DNA of 64,000 nucleotides from assembly GCF_013166575.1 (NCBI RefSeq), contig NZ_JABKKE010000002.1:186001-250000 (forward strand), written 5' to 3'. Positions 16,507 through 27,064 of this stretch are shown piece by piece. The stretch comes from Xylanibacter rodentium (lineage in GTDB: Bacteria; Bacteroidota; Bacteroidia; Bacteroidales; Bacteroidaceae). The translations under genes were made by a program, and so were the position numbers. Within the stretch, counting starts at the first letter, position 1. Every line of letters begins with the position of its first letter. The notes beneath the pieces were generated by a model. It was not told the DNA's origin, made no database searches, and saw nothing but the letters and a program-made list of their open reading frames with translations.

Positions 16507-19332
16507 CTACATCACGACTATCTTGTAACAGTGTCCGGCACTTTTTATCACATATACTCCACCGGCTGGAAGTGTCACTGACGAATCTGCGCCTGACGGC
16601 ATCTTACGGCATATCACACGGCCCGACATGTCGCTCACTATAACGTCGACTCCTGCCGGTATTACAAGCCGCCGCCCCTCTGCACGGATTACCGAAGAAA
16701 CCGCCATCATTTCCATGCCATCGTTTATGCTCGAATCCGTGGTTACGGCAATCTCATTAGATTTTTTTGAGAAAAGCGATCCGTCGGTAGCCGTAACCGT
16801 ATAATAATATGTTGTAGCAGGCGACAGCCCCGTTACAGGCATGCTGACAACATTACCGGCATAGAACCTGCCAAATGGCACAACCGACACTTCACCACCC
16901 CATTCTATCTTCACATCATCAACGGCCACAGAACCCACACCTTTCCTCGAATAAGATATGCGTACCATACGTGTGCCGGCTGGAATATCGTCAATTGTTG
17001 TGACCGTACCGCCTGCAGCGTTATCCACTTCCAACTCTGCAATATCCATCCATCCGTCAGCACCCACATTGACCGACACTACCAGATGATTACCCTCAGA
17101 GGCATTGACGCCACGATGCCAAAAGCTCAGTGAACGCACATCGTCTTCAAATAACGGAGATGTAAGCGAAGCGGCATTGAAAGCAAAACGCAACGAGGGT
17201 ATGGCCTCACCGGAATATGCAGAATTGGCATATGTAAGAGTTGTATTGGTTTCCCATCCGGAAAGCATAGCGCCAATGCCGCCGGTAAAATCAGTTGCCG
17301 ACAGATACGGATTACCCTTTTCCTTGCTGTATACATTTACTTCGTAGTTATCAGCGCCCTCCAACGGTAGCCAGTTCGCAGTAAACGATGTACCGGAAAC
17401 ACAAGTAGCCTCCAACGCTTTAGGAATACGCTGCTTGAATCCTGGAGAACCTACAGTTACGCTGATTTCGTTTGACGGCATGCTGACGACACCTCTATCA
17501 TTCACATATACCACATAGAAATATTCGACATCGGGCTCAAGGCCTGATACCACAGCAAACGTATCATTATCTACACTCTTATGATCATAGCCAGCCACAT
17601 TGTCCAGTATAACATTGCCGCTACCGCTATTCATTTCTATTTTTCTATACACTGACAATTCATACTTACCGGACTGTCGTGACGGCAGCCAATGTGCCGT
17701 AAATCCCTCCGGGTGTATATCTGTAGCGGCAATGGCCGTGACAGGGTCGGGCACCACCACTCCCCCTGCAACATTAAATGTAATCAGACCGTTTGCTTCA
17801 GATATATCAGTCAGCGGAAGCCCTAACCCTGCCCCGCTCCATGTACGCATGGAGGGCCTGGTATCGTCTGTGAACGACGTCACGTTATTTGTTCCCGGGA
17901 AAGCATCACCGGCACGAGAAAATTCGGTCTGCGTGCCGTCGGCCTCCTCAAGGTCTACATACTGATGGTCAGCATTGTTGTTCACAGTGTTCTGTCTCCA
18001 CACGTAAGCGTCGTAATCGACATGCCATACAAGCATACCGTGACCGGGAATATACTTATCCCAACTCGTCTTCTGACGATTTTCTATGAGGAAAAACTCA
18101 TTCTCATCGCCCGTAGGTATGATGCACGCCTGATTCGAACCTATACTGTTGAGCCTGACACTGGCTGGTCCGTCCAGTACTTGCGGTGTAATCCATCCGA
18201 GCGAATAACGCTCATATGCGGAATATAGCGGCGGAGTGCATCCACCGTTATTGTATGAGCCGTGATCAAGAACCGACCATCCGCCGGGTGTGAAAGCCGA
18301 TGTATAGCTTGTGGCATAAAGGTCTGGCAGACCCATGACATGCGAAAATTCATGAATGAAAGTTCCCACACCGTCAGGACGAGAGCCTTCCCATTCGTTG
18401 CTGCACGCATAACGGTCGAGCTGCACACCGTCAAATATATAAGAGGTATACTCTGCCGCCGTAACATTCCACGAATGGGGCCATACAGTATTGGATGAGC
18501 CTCCGCTTGCCTCGCCGCGTCCGGCATAGAATATGAACACATTGTCTATAAACCCGTCACCGTCACGGTCGTATTCCGAAAAATCAACGGTAGCATCGAG
18601 CTGCTGACAAGCCTCAATTGCCATCTTCTGCGGATTTTTATCGTTTCCGGAATAGTCGTTGCCACCATAATAACTCATATTCTGGGAAAGTGTTATCGGC
18701 CCGTAAACATCGAACTTAGGACGGAACTGATTGTCCGAACATTCACGGAAATACTCTGCCGCGCATCCTGTACCGCCATAGTCACTGAATCCGTCTTCAT
18801 TGAGCATACGGTTGAAATAGCTGTACGGATCATTATGAGTAAACTTCACGTCCTTATATTCCACGAGTACTACAAGTCCTTTCTGTTCGCCTTTCGATGG
18901 AAATCCCGTATCAAACAATCCTATCTGTGATTTTTGCGGAACCGCACTGCGGCGTACCTTGGCACGTGCAGCGTCACGACGCTGCAAAGCTGCGTACACC
19001 TTTTCCATATTGACAGTGCGAAGAAAACCCGTAGCCTCTGCCGAACGCGATGCCAACGGCATCGCCTTTATCCTTGAATTCACTATATTTCCCGAAGCGT
19101 CGGCATTGCCGTAATAAAACGTATTATTATCGTTGACAAGCAGATAACCGTCTTCCGAAAGGTAATAATGTGCATTTTCATCACCTATTATACGTACCTG
19201 TATCTCTGTACCGTCGGGTTGTATCATTGTTATAAGCCCCGGTTTGGCAGGAACGGCAAACAAAACATCAGTGCCGCAGATGATTGTAATAACTATCAGA
19301 ACGAGATATCTGAATAATGATTTTTCAGTCAT
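16507..19332 (-). CDS. Secreted M6-family metalloprotease with FnIII modules and T9SS sorting tail
   Basis: A 941-residue exported zinc protease. A hydrophobic signal segment (about 8-26) precedes a propeptide region. The M6 (immune inhibitor A-like) catalytic domain spans about 145-525. It holds the metzincin motif HEFSHVMGLPD (zinc ligands H327, H331 and probably D337) and a calcium-type loop DRDGDGFIDN (255-264). Two fibronectin III domains (about 528-620 and 630 on) flank a cleaved-adhesin-like insert. The last ~70 residues form a type A-like T9SS sorting domain ending GGVYVIKSAGHCYKIVVM. It degrades extracellular protein, but the substrate is not predictable. The gap to the next minus-strand gene is 135 nt and has no convincing promoter, so co-transcription with that gene is possible. 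Confidence 0.9.
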   Translation of the reverse strand: MTEKSLFRYLVLIVITIICGTDVLFAVPAKPGLITMIQPDGTEIQVRIIGDENAHYYLSEDGYLLVNDNNTFYYGNADASGNIVNSRIKAMPLASRSAEATGFLRTVNMEKVYAALQRRDAARAKVRRSAVPQKSQIGLFDTGFPSKGEQKGLVVLVEYKDVKFTHNDPYSYFNRMLNEDGFSDYGGTGCAAEYFRECSDNQFRPKFDVYGPITLSQNMSYYGGNDYSGNDKNPQKMAIEACQQLDATVDFSEYDRDGDGFIDNVFIFYAGRGEASGGSSNTVWPHSWNVTAAEYTSYIFDGVQLDRYACSNEWEGSRPDGVGTFIHEFSHVMGLPDLYATSYTSAFTPGGWSVLDHGSYNNGGCTPPLYSAYERYSLGWITPQVLDGPASVRLNSIGSNQACIIPTGDENEFFLIENRQKTSWDKYIPGHGMLVWHVDYDAYVWRQNTVNNNADHQYVDLEEADGTQTEFSRAGDAFPGTNNVTSFTDDTRPSMRTWSGAGLGLPLTDISEANGLITFNVAGGVVVPDPVTAIAATDIHPEGFTAHWLPSRQSGKYELSVYRKIEMNSGSGNVILDNVAGYDHKSVDNDTFAVVSGLEPDVEYFYVVYVNDRGVVSMPSNEISVTVGSPGFKQRIPKALEATCVSGTSFTANWLPLEGADNYEVNVYSKEKGNPYLSATDFTGGIGAMLSGWETNTTLTYANSAYSGEAIPSLRFAFNAASLTSPLFEDDVRSLSFWHRGVNASEGNHLVVSVNVGADGWMDIAELEVDNAAGGTVTTIDDIPAGTRMVRISYSRKGVGSVAVDDVKIEWGGEVSVVPFGRFYAGNVVSMPVTGLSPATTYYYTVTATDGSLFSKKSNEIAVTTDSSINDGMEMMAVSSVIRAEGRRLVIPAGVDVIVSDMSGRVICRKMPSGADSSVTLPAGGVYVIKSAGHCYKIVVM

Positions 19333-19393
19333 TTGACAAATTTAGTATTATATTAATAATATATTATTGTACAAACTTTCATATTGACACTTA

Positions 19394-19401
19394 CAAAGAT
19401 A
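19394..19401 (-). promoter_or_regulatory. -7 element for the M6 protease gene
   Basis: TATCTTTG on the minus strand, 62 nt before the start codon. The -33 position is AT-rich but without TTTG. Apart from this site and the hairpin at 19583-19620, the gap 19333-19643 shows no gene. Confidence 0.5.
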
Positions 19402-19582
19402 AGAGTTTTAACCTTTGTTTTTAAATAAAAAAAACATTTTGTTACGAAACATCTTTATATTTTGACATAAATCAAGATTTCGTCACTATTTATATGCAAA
19501 ATGTGCTATCAAGCAAGATAATACCGTCAATTGTTTCTATATTTTAGCGATATACAAATGCAAATATCAGTTCTATCAAAAA

Positions 19583-19620
19583 CTCCGGCAACATTTCCTT
19601 AAAAGAAAATGTTCCCGGAG
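19583..19620 (-). terminator. Terminator after the DUF4450 gene
   Basis: An inverted repeat (CTCCGG...CCGGAG with AACATTT/AAATGTT inside) of about 15 bp with a short A-rich loop. TTTT follows on the minus strand. Confidence 0.7.
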
Positions 19621-19643
19621 AATGTCTGAATCAAAAGATATGG

Positions 19644-22592
19644 TTACTGCAATGTAACGGCCATCAATCCTATCACTACGTCATTAGACAACGTACATAG
19701 TGTGAGCGATGACAGTTTCTTGGCAGGATTGAGCGGCATCTTCAGCATCTGGGCCGCACCTCCCTTGATATATCGCCCATATACACCGCCTATTCCAAGA
19801 GTTTCACCGAGATCACGACTCACCTCACCGGTGGCTAATGAAATGCGATAAGGACGTGGAGATGTTGTACAGAACGCTATGCCGTCTACATAATAGTCCT
19901 GTTCTATCGGACACCAGTTGTCGGGATTGCGCAGACGTAACGTATCGGTCGAGCCGTCAGTGTATGCAACTGTAACGACGCCATTGTCGATTCGGCTCTG
20001 CATATGGTTCGTAGAACCGGCCATGAGCAAATAAGCCGATGAGGCCCTACCGGCAAGAGGCACAGTGATGCGATCGGGATAATTGTCCCAAAGTGATGTA
20101 TAAGCAATGTTGTTGCCCTTGCGGAAAGTACGGAAAGGCACTCCTGAAGCCACAAACTTATCCCCCTTGACCTTGGTACGGAAAAGAGAGTCGTTGATGT
20201 CGGCACTGAGGTCGGGATGACACCACTCTCCTATCCCCGTAACAGGTATCTGAAGCGTGGTTGTGGCCGGACGCGGAGACAGATATCTATTCTCATATAT
20301 ATCGGTGACATTTGCATTCAGCACATTGTCCATCTTCACACACGTAAACTTGCCTTTCGACGGTTCATCAAGTCCGAGTTGTGTCGGAGTGGGTAATGTC
20401 TCGACATGATATTCAGGCATGGTTGCCGCATTAGGGGCTGTTCTGTCAACAGTTATCACCTGATGGTGTTCATCCGTGCCTTCCACTTCACGATAAGCTC
20501 CACGATCAGCATTCTGTCTCAATACTATCTTCAATGGACGTGCAAAGTTTTGAGTGATATCATAGACATCCTTATTACCCATACGCTTGTAACGATATGT
20601 CATATAAGGTGTAACTACCGATGCACTGTCCCAAGACAACGGGAATCCGGGCCGGATTACACATTGCCCGTTAAGAGCATCAGGCACTATGCCGAAAAGT
20701 CCCTGGATGAGCGCACGTGAGGATATACCGATGCAGTCTCCGAAATCTCGGTAGCACTCGCCACGGGCGGCATCGTAAAAACTGAGCTGACCGAAATTAC
20801 CCGGACTTCCTCCTATATACATCTGGTCCATTATATTGGCCTTCATCAGACCAAAGGCAGCTTCATGTCGTCCGGCCTCATAATAAGCGAGTGCCGTATG
20901 CATAACCTCGGCTGAGGCCACATTGTTGATACTCCATGAATATGGCAACCAGTTGGTTGTAGATATGGTCGAGCCATAATCATGCCCGTCGGCAACAACA
21001 GGAATATGCGGTAACTCATTGTCTATAAAGCGGGTAGCTCTCCAGAATTGTTCGGGCGTACCTGCACCACAGTCTATGGGTGTGTATATAGACCATACGG
21101 CAGGACTTTCGTGCTTGCGTTTAAGCCCGAGAGACTCTTCAAATTCCACCCAATGTCCTTTTCCGTCAAGCCACAAACGCGAATTCATGGCCTTTAGTAT
21201 CCGCTTGGCTTCGGCACGATATGGTGCGGCATCCTCGCCGATAATCTCGGCTATACGCGCGGCAAGACGGTTACCGCGATAATTATAAGCAGATGAGTGG
21301 GTTACAGCACCGCCACTGTAATACAGTGCGTCGCTGGCCCAAATGCAACAGTAGGCATCGTACAATCCGTCACCGTCAGGATCGTAGTTGCGCTTCTCCC
21401 AAGCAAGGTGCGACTTTATCACAGGCCACATCTTACGCATATAAGCCGTATCGGCATTGTAACAGAAATGCCACAACAATTCGTCCATATAGTTCAGATT
21501 CATATCATAGTGGTGCATCTGGTTGTTCTTCTCGGGATTGCGGCATATATACCCGTTACTGTACATCTGCGTACCCCACTTCTTCTCCGCACGCGCCATG
21601 TTCATCTTCGGGTCTTGCGAAGGATGCGGTATAACAGGTTCCACATCGGTCACCTGACTCTTGGCGTAAGCATCGAAGTGCGAACGGGCACGGTCGTTCC
21701 ATCCAAGCACATCACCCAGATATCCCGCACGCCAACCGGCCAGCGGCATCCGCCAGCCAATACAACCATGCAACCATGTCTGTCCGTCCCAGTCGCCGTC
21801 GGCTGCCACCGAAAGCGCCCCGCCAAGAGTGTTGATATACGGATCCGGAGTATTGAACTCTATTCTGCCTGCCAGCATCTTATTATGTTCGACAGTCTCT
21901 TCCCACAGCATGGAGGCACGCTCAAATGCAATGTCACTGACTTCATTGAGTTTCACAAACACGTATGCCATAGCCCGACCTGCTCCGTAAGTGGCTCCGG
22001 ATATTACCGGCCGGGCGTTGGCAGCAGGCTCCAACACACCATACGGGTCGGCCCCCATATCCCCATTGCGCTTCATGCCCTTACCGTGTATGTTGCACAC
22101 AATGGCCTTGATATCAAGCGGATAGGAAGGGTTGCTGCTCTCAAAACGGAACAGAGCGCTCTCTTCATTCTGCAGAGCCACCACCGACATACGCAATTCG
22201 ACATCACCCCAACGCTTGTCGCGCAACAAATAGATACGCGAAGCATCGACATACCATGCCTTGCAATAGTCGGTAGAATCTAATGGAACGCCATTAACTT
22301 CAAAACGCACATTCCGGTGCTTACCTTTCTTGAACACGGCGAATACCGGCCTGTCGCTTGTCTCCACGCGATAGTCGGTATGTCCGCCATAAAGTGCGCG
22401 CGTGTAGCGGGCCGTACCGTTCTCACATACAAACGCACGCTCCTCCGGACGATAGTGCATGGTACGCTTGGCTCCGCGACTGGCCTCGTTCCACGATTTT
22501 GACTCTATGAAATCGCCTATCTTTTTCTGTGATGCGACAGGCGACGCCGCCATTATGGCAATAAGCACGATGTTGATTTGTTTCAGATTCAT
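19644..22592 (-). CDS. DUF4450 family secreted protein, glycosidase-like
   Basis: A 982-residue protein with an N-terminal export signal (MNLKQINIVLIAIMAASPVAS). The start of the mature part, with HYRPEERAFVCENGTARYTRALYG split over residues ~46-69, is the hallmark of DUF4450 as found in Bacteroides polysaccharide-utilisation loci. The middle (about 240-700) looks like an (alpha/alpha) six-hairpin barrel, for example WLHGCIGWRMPLAGWRAGYL and YDPDGDGLYDAYCCIWASD with acidic residues suitable for catalysis. A beta-rich C-terminal domain follows. Related proteins act on plant or host glycans, but the linkage cleaved is unknown. No SusC/SusD genes are nearby. It has a clean consensus promoter and its own terminator, so it is monocistronic. 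Confidence 0.82.
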   Translation of the reverse strand: MNLKQINIVLIAIMAASPVASQKKIGDFIESKSWNEASRGAKRTMHYRPEERAFVCENGTARYTRALYGGHTDYRVETSDRPVFAVFKKGKHRNVRFEVNGVPLDSTDYCKAWYVDASRIYLLRDKRWGDVELRMSVVALQNEESALFRFESSNPSYPLDIKAIVCNIHGKGMKRNGDMGADPYGVLEPAANARPVISGATYGAGRAMAYVFVKLNEVSDIAFERASMLWEETVEHNKMLAGRIEFNTPDPYINTLGGALSVAADGDWDGQTWLHGCIGWRMPLAGWRAGYLGDVLGWNDRARSHFDAYAKSQVTDVEPVIPHPSQDPKMNMARAEKKWGTQMYSNGYICRNPEKNNQMHHYDMNLNYMDELLWHFCYNADTAYMRKMWPVIKSHLAWEKRNYDPDGDGLYDAYCCIWASDALYYSGGAVTHSSAYNYRGNRLAARIAEIIGEDAAPYRAEAKRILKAMNSRLWLDGKGHWVEFEESLGLKRKHESPAVWSIYTPIDCGAGTPEQFWRATRFIDNELPHIPVVADGHDYGSTISTTNWLPYSWSINNVASAEVMHTALAYYEAGRHEAAFGLMKANIMDQMYIGGSPGNFGQLSFYDAARGECYRDFGDCIGISSRALIQGLFGIVPDALNGQCVIRPGFPLSWDSASVVTPYMTYRYKRMGNKDVYDITQNFARPLKIVLRQNADRGAYREVEGTDEHHQVITVDRTAPNAATMPEYHVETLPTPTQLGLDEPSKGKFTCVKMDNVLNANVTDIYENRYLSPRPATTTLQIPVTGIGEWCHPDLSADINDSLFRTKVKGDKFVASGVPFRTFRKGNNIAYTSLWDNYPDRITVPLAGRASSAYLLMAGSTNHMQSRIDNGVVTVAYTDGSTDTLRLRNPDNWCPIEQDYYVDGIAFCTTSPRPYRISLATGEVSRDLGETLGIGGVYGRYIKGGAAQMLKMPLNPAKKLSSLTLCTLSNDVVIGLMAVTLQ

Positions 22593-22628
22593 TTGCTTAG
22601 TATAATTTGTTATCTTTTACATATCCTG

Positions 22629-22660
22629 CAAATATAGGCATTATTTCCGACACACGCAAA
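22629..22660 (-). promoter_or_regulatory. Consensus promoter of the DUF4450 gene
   Basis: On the minus strand, TTTG (22657-22660), a 20-nt spacer and TATATTTG (22629-22636). The predicted leader is about 30 nt. Confidence 0.72.
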
Positions 22661-22672
22661 TATTACAATCAA

Positions 22673-22798
22673 AAAGCCGGCAGTCGTCACGACTTCCGGC
22701 TTTAAAAACAAACTACTTAAAAACTAATCTACTAAAACAAATCAAAAATATCTTTTTATTATTCTTTTCTTGTATAAAGAATTAATTATCTTTTTAAG
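22673..22798 (-). ncRNA. Candidate small RNA with own promoter and terminator
   Basis: A complete promoter lies upstream (TTTG at 22832-22835, 19-nt spacer, TATCTTTG at 22805-22812, minus strand). About 130 nt later comes an intrinsic terminator: an AAGCCGG/CCGGCTT stem with an inner AGTCG/CGACT pairing and a TCA loop (22673-22703), followed by T5. There is no reading frame in between. The DUF4450 gene has a separate promoter downstream of the terminator, so this is either an independent AT-rich small RNA or an attenuated leader. No sequence family is recognised. Confidence 0.5.
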
Positions 22799-22804
22799 AC
22801 AATG

Positions 22805-22835
22805 CAAAGATAAAGACTTTATCAGTCTAATCAAA
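22805..22835 (-). promoter_or_regulatory. Consensus promoter for the candidate small RNA
   Basis: TTTG, 19-nt spacer, TATCTTTG on the minus strand: an exact match to the housekeeping consensus, lying between the groEL terminator and the small-RNA terminator. Confidence 0.65.
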
Positions 22836-22876
22836 ATATTTTGGGTTAAATAATATACAAAAAAGCAGCAAACAGT

Positions 22877-22913
22877 AAAAAAGGAGGCTGTTTTCAGAAC
22901 AACCTCCTTTTAT
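22877..22913 (-). terminator. groEL terminator
   Basis: A 13-bp stem (22880-22892 with 22898-22910; one G-U in the minus-strand RNA), 5-nt loop, followed by six T on the minus strand. It starts 26 nt after the groEL stop codon. Confidence 0.88.
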
Positions 22914-22935
22914 TTGCTATCTACAGCTTACAATA

Positions 22936-24576
<1,641 letters not shown>

Positions 24577-24701
24577 TTAACTTTCACCGGCATTCCTTTA
24601 GAATCAGAAAAACTACCGGCTTTATATTTTATATATAATAATGTGTAAATATTACCTAAAACAACTGTCAATGCATGAGTACCAACTCTCGACAATATTC
24701 A

Positions 24702-24971
24702 TTATGCAATGACAGCCAACACGTCACTCTGACGCATAATGAGATATTTCACGCCTTCATGCTCAAGCTCCGTACCGGAATATTTGCCATAAAGTACCTC
24801 GTCACCTTCTTTGAGGACCATTTCCTCATCCTTTGTTCCGTTGCCTGTTGCAACGACCTTGCCATGAAGCGGTTTTTCTTTCGCGGTGTCGGGAATGATG
24901 ATTCCTCCTACTTTCTCTTCCGCCGGTGCGGGGAGCACCAGCACTCTGTCTGCTAATGGTTTAATGTTCAT
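24702..24971 (-). CDS. groES: Co-chaperonin GroES (Hsp10)
   Basis: An 89-residue heptameric lid for GroEL. It begins [20 protein letters not shown]. The mobile loop contains [15 protein letters not shown], and the dome and roof sequences [10 protein letters not shown] and [15 protein letters not shown] are typical. It is first in the operon, directly upstream of groEL. A weak -7-like TATATTTC on the minus strand (25006-25013) lies 35 nt before the start. No HrcA/CIRCE site was found, so heat control must act differently if present. Confidence 0.98.
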   Translation of the reverse strand: MNIKPLADRVLVLPAPAEEKVGGIIIPDTAKEKPLHGKVVATGNGTKDEEMVLKEGDEVLYGKYSGTELEHEGVKYLIMRQSDVLAVIA

Positions 24972-25124
24972 AACTTTTATACTTATAATTATTATGTTTA
25001 TTGTTCCGAAATATACTCATGACCGTAGCCACATGCAGTGATGCGAAAACCATGCCAAAGCCACAACGACTGACAAAGTGACACATATATCTGCAAATGC
25101 GGCACCCGTCAACCAGACGGAACA

Positions 25125-25199
25125 TGGGTGTTGCAAAACTTCAGAATTAAATCAAAGCCCCAATACCGGCTGAACGGATCCCAAGTTTTGCAACACCCA
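25125..25199. repeat. MITE-like short inverted-repeat element, copy 1
   Basis: Terminal inverted repeats of 17 bp, TGGGTGTTGCAAAACTT (25125-25141) and its exact complement at 25183-25199, flank 41 nt. The inner left side (GCAAAACTTCAGAAT) recurs at 35080-35094. The ends resemble IS termini of the TGTTGCAAA type, but there is no transposase here. It may also fold as a hairpin after the GH28 gene, but no U-run follows. Confidence 0.55.
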
Positions 25200-25224
25200 C
25201 GTAGTATATTTATTCGCAATGCTG

Positions 25225-26580
25225 TTATTTCTTTGCCTCTCCGTTTATCACGAGATTCTTCACTGTACAGTTTTCTATCAATGACGAGTCGAAAGCCTTC
25301 TTCGTATCCTCTATCTCGCAGTCGGTAAAACTGAAGTCGGTAAGGCGATACTTGTCCGATTTGCCCACATCAAAAAAGTTCTTGCTCTTCACGCGTATGT
25401 TCTTGAAAGAAATGTTGTTGCATGTAGACAGCGGCATGTCGTCGCGCTGCTCGGGTTTGAAAAACTGAGTCCACGGACGAACCACAAGAAAACTGTTGCA
25501 GTCGCCAGAGATGTCCTCAACCGCCACATATTCATAGTGCTGAGGCGTGTCGGGACGCATCTTCAGCCACAGCACACGGTTGGCATCGGTCACTGTACAG
25601 CGGCGCAGAATAACATTGCGGTCGTGCAGACTTTCGCTGCCCAATGTGAGACATCCGTGAACCTTGCCATATGTACAGTCCTCGATAATGATATTGGAAC
25701 ACGGTCCGTTGGTCGTGTCCTTATCCGCCCATGTACCCTTGCCGCCTTTAAGAACCACAGCATCGTCACACACACTCATATAGCATCCGCGTATAAGCAC
25801 ATTCTTGCACACATCCAGATCGATGGCGTCGCTGCTGGGTGCGCCGCGCTTGGGGTCGACAGGCGTCACTCCGCTCGTCGGAGCATATATATAGCAATCG
25901 AGATAACGCAAATTTTCAGTCTTATAAATATGATTGGTCCAGAACGGACTATTGATAAGACGTACATCCTGCACAGTCACATTCCGGCAATTGGATATAT
26001 ACACCAGCCGCGGCCGCATGGCCTCAAGATTGGTGCACTGACGGTTGTACTGACGGCGAATCCAAAATTCCTCCCAATAGTTGCGCCCGTTTCCATCTAT
26101 AGTGCCATGTCCGGCTATAGTGAATCCGTCTATCCCGTCGGCATTGACCAAAGCCGAGAAATATTTCAGCGTCTGTCCCTCCATGCGTGTGGTCTGAAGC
26201 CGGAAATTGCGTATGCGGTCACTGCCCTTCAGGCGTCCGCCCTTCTCCAGATAAAGATGTGTGCCCTGCTTGAAAAAGATAGAACCGCTGAGAAACGTTC
26301 CCTGCGGAATGACCACTACTCCACCGCCATCGGTTGCGGCACGGTCTATCACTGCCTGTATCTGCTCTGTCTGCAACAGGTTGGAGTCGTTCTTCACCCC
26401 ATAATCTGTCACGACATACCGTTTTCCGAGTTTGTCCACATCTACCTTTGCCGTGTCGCTGAACCATGCAGGTATCGGAGTGCCGTCGGGGAACAGCTGC
26501 TGCACTTCCTTCTTCTTTTTCGCAAATGACGCCGTGCACACCAATGCAAGCGACAGTGTGATGATAAGTCTGAAATTCAT
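25225..26580 (-). CDS. Secreted glycoside hydrolase family 28 (polygalacturonase-like)
   Basis: A 451-residue exported parallel beta-helix enzyme: signal MNFRLIITLSLALVCTASFA, then DYGVKNDSNLLQTEQIQAVI, the N-terminal feature of pectinase-fold proteins. GH28 acidic residues appear in SSDAIDLDVCKNVLIRGCY and SVCDDAVVLKGG. The later motifs VHGCLTLGSES and RVLWLKMRP occupy the places of the canonical GHG and RIK but are altered. Hydrolysis of galacturonan or a related pectic chain in the periplasm is likely; the exact substrate is uncertain because of the altered motifs. It is monocistronic, with a -7 element TATCTTTG (26628-26635, minus strand). Confidence 0.88.
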   Translation of the reverse strand: MNFRLIITLSLALVCTASFAKKKKEVQQLFPDGTPIPAWFSDTAKVDVDKLGKRYVVTDYGVKNDSNLLQTEQIQAVIDRAATDGGGVVVIPQGTFLSGSIFFKQGTHLYLEKGGRLKGSDRIRNFRLQTTRMEGQTLKYFSALVNADGIDGFTIAGHGTIDGNGRNYWEEFWIRRQYNRQCTNLEAMRPRLVYISNCRNVTVQDVRLINSPFWTNHIYKTENLRYLDCYIYAPTSGVTPVDPKRGAPSSDAIDLDVCKNVLIRGCYMSVCDDAVVLKGGKGTWADKDTTNGPCSNIIIEDCTYGKVHGCLTLGSESLHDRNVILRRCTVTDANRVLWLKMRPDTPQHYEYVAVEDISGDCNSFLVVRPWTQFFKPEQRDDMPLSTCNNISFKNIRVKSKNFFDVGKSDKYRLTDFSFTDCEIEDTKKAFDSSLIENCTVKNLVINGEAKK

Positions 26581-26627
26581 AATCTGAAATCTTTTGTTTG
26601 CTTGTTGATTAGTTACTTATTTTCCTG

Positions 26628-26635
26628 CAAAGATA
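26628..26635 (-). promoter_or_regulatory. -7 element of the GH28 gene
   Basis: TATCTTTG on the minus strand, 47 nt before the start codon. The -33 region is only weakly matching. Confidence 0.5.
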
Positions 26636-26665
26636 ACAATTTATAACGAGAAAACCGAAACATAC

Positions 26666-26816
26666 TTACTTTAACTAATGTTAATCGGCTGGCCGCACAG
26701 CAAACGCTACAATCGCATAAAGTAGAACAAGTTATATTACTCACTAAAATAACTTATATTGCTTGGTAATATAACTTATATTGGTCTGTAAAACAACTTA
26801 TATTACTTTTTTACTC
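26666..26816 (+). repeat. Composite repeated element, copy D (box plus AACTTATATT 22-nt array)
   Basis: The box TTACTTTAACTAATGTTAA (26666-26684) resembles the boxes of copies A-C. After about 45 nt without a perfect hairpin come four units with an exact 22-nt period (26729-26750, 26751-26772, 26773-26794, 26795-26816). Each begins with the 10-nt core AACTTATATT (first unit AAGTTATATT), followed by 12 variable bases. It lies in the divergent 484-nt gap between the GH28 gene and sppA, which otherwise holds only their promoters. Confidence 0.7.
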
Positions 26817-26958
26817 CGAGCTTGCCATCACGACAAATTACCTTATTCCACCCCGTTTCCCAGCGTTACTGAGTCAGAGTGGACCCGATTTATCCATCCG
26901 GCTCAGCAAAAACGTTATTTTTTTGACTCTTTTCATACTCGTTTATAAATAAATTCCT

Positions 26959-26966
26959 TATCTTTG
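26959..26966 (+). promoter_or_regulatory. -7 element upstream of sppA
   Basis: TATCTTTG about 98 nt before the sppA start. No TTTG at the ideal distance. Confidence 0.5.
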
Positions 26967-27064
26967 TACCAAGATTGCCTCAACAGACTTCCCTACATTG
27001 TTGCCGTGCAATTGTTGCTTTTATGGCGACACAAAAAACATATTAACCAAAACGCAAATTTAGT

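Noticed and set aside
24972..25124. CIRCE operator upstream of groES
   Set aside because: The TTAGCACTC-N9-GAGTGCTAA inverted repeat is not present on either strand.
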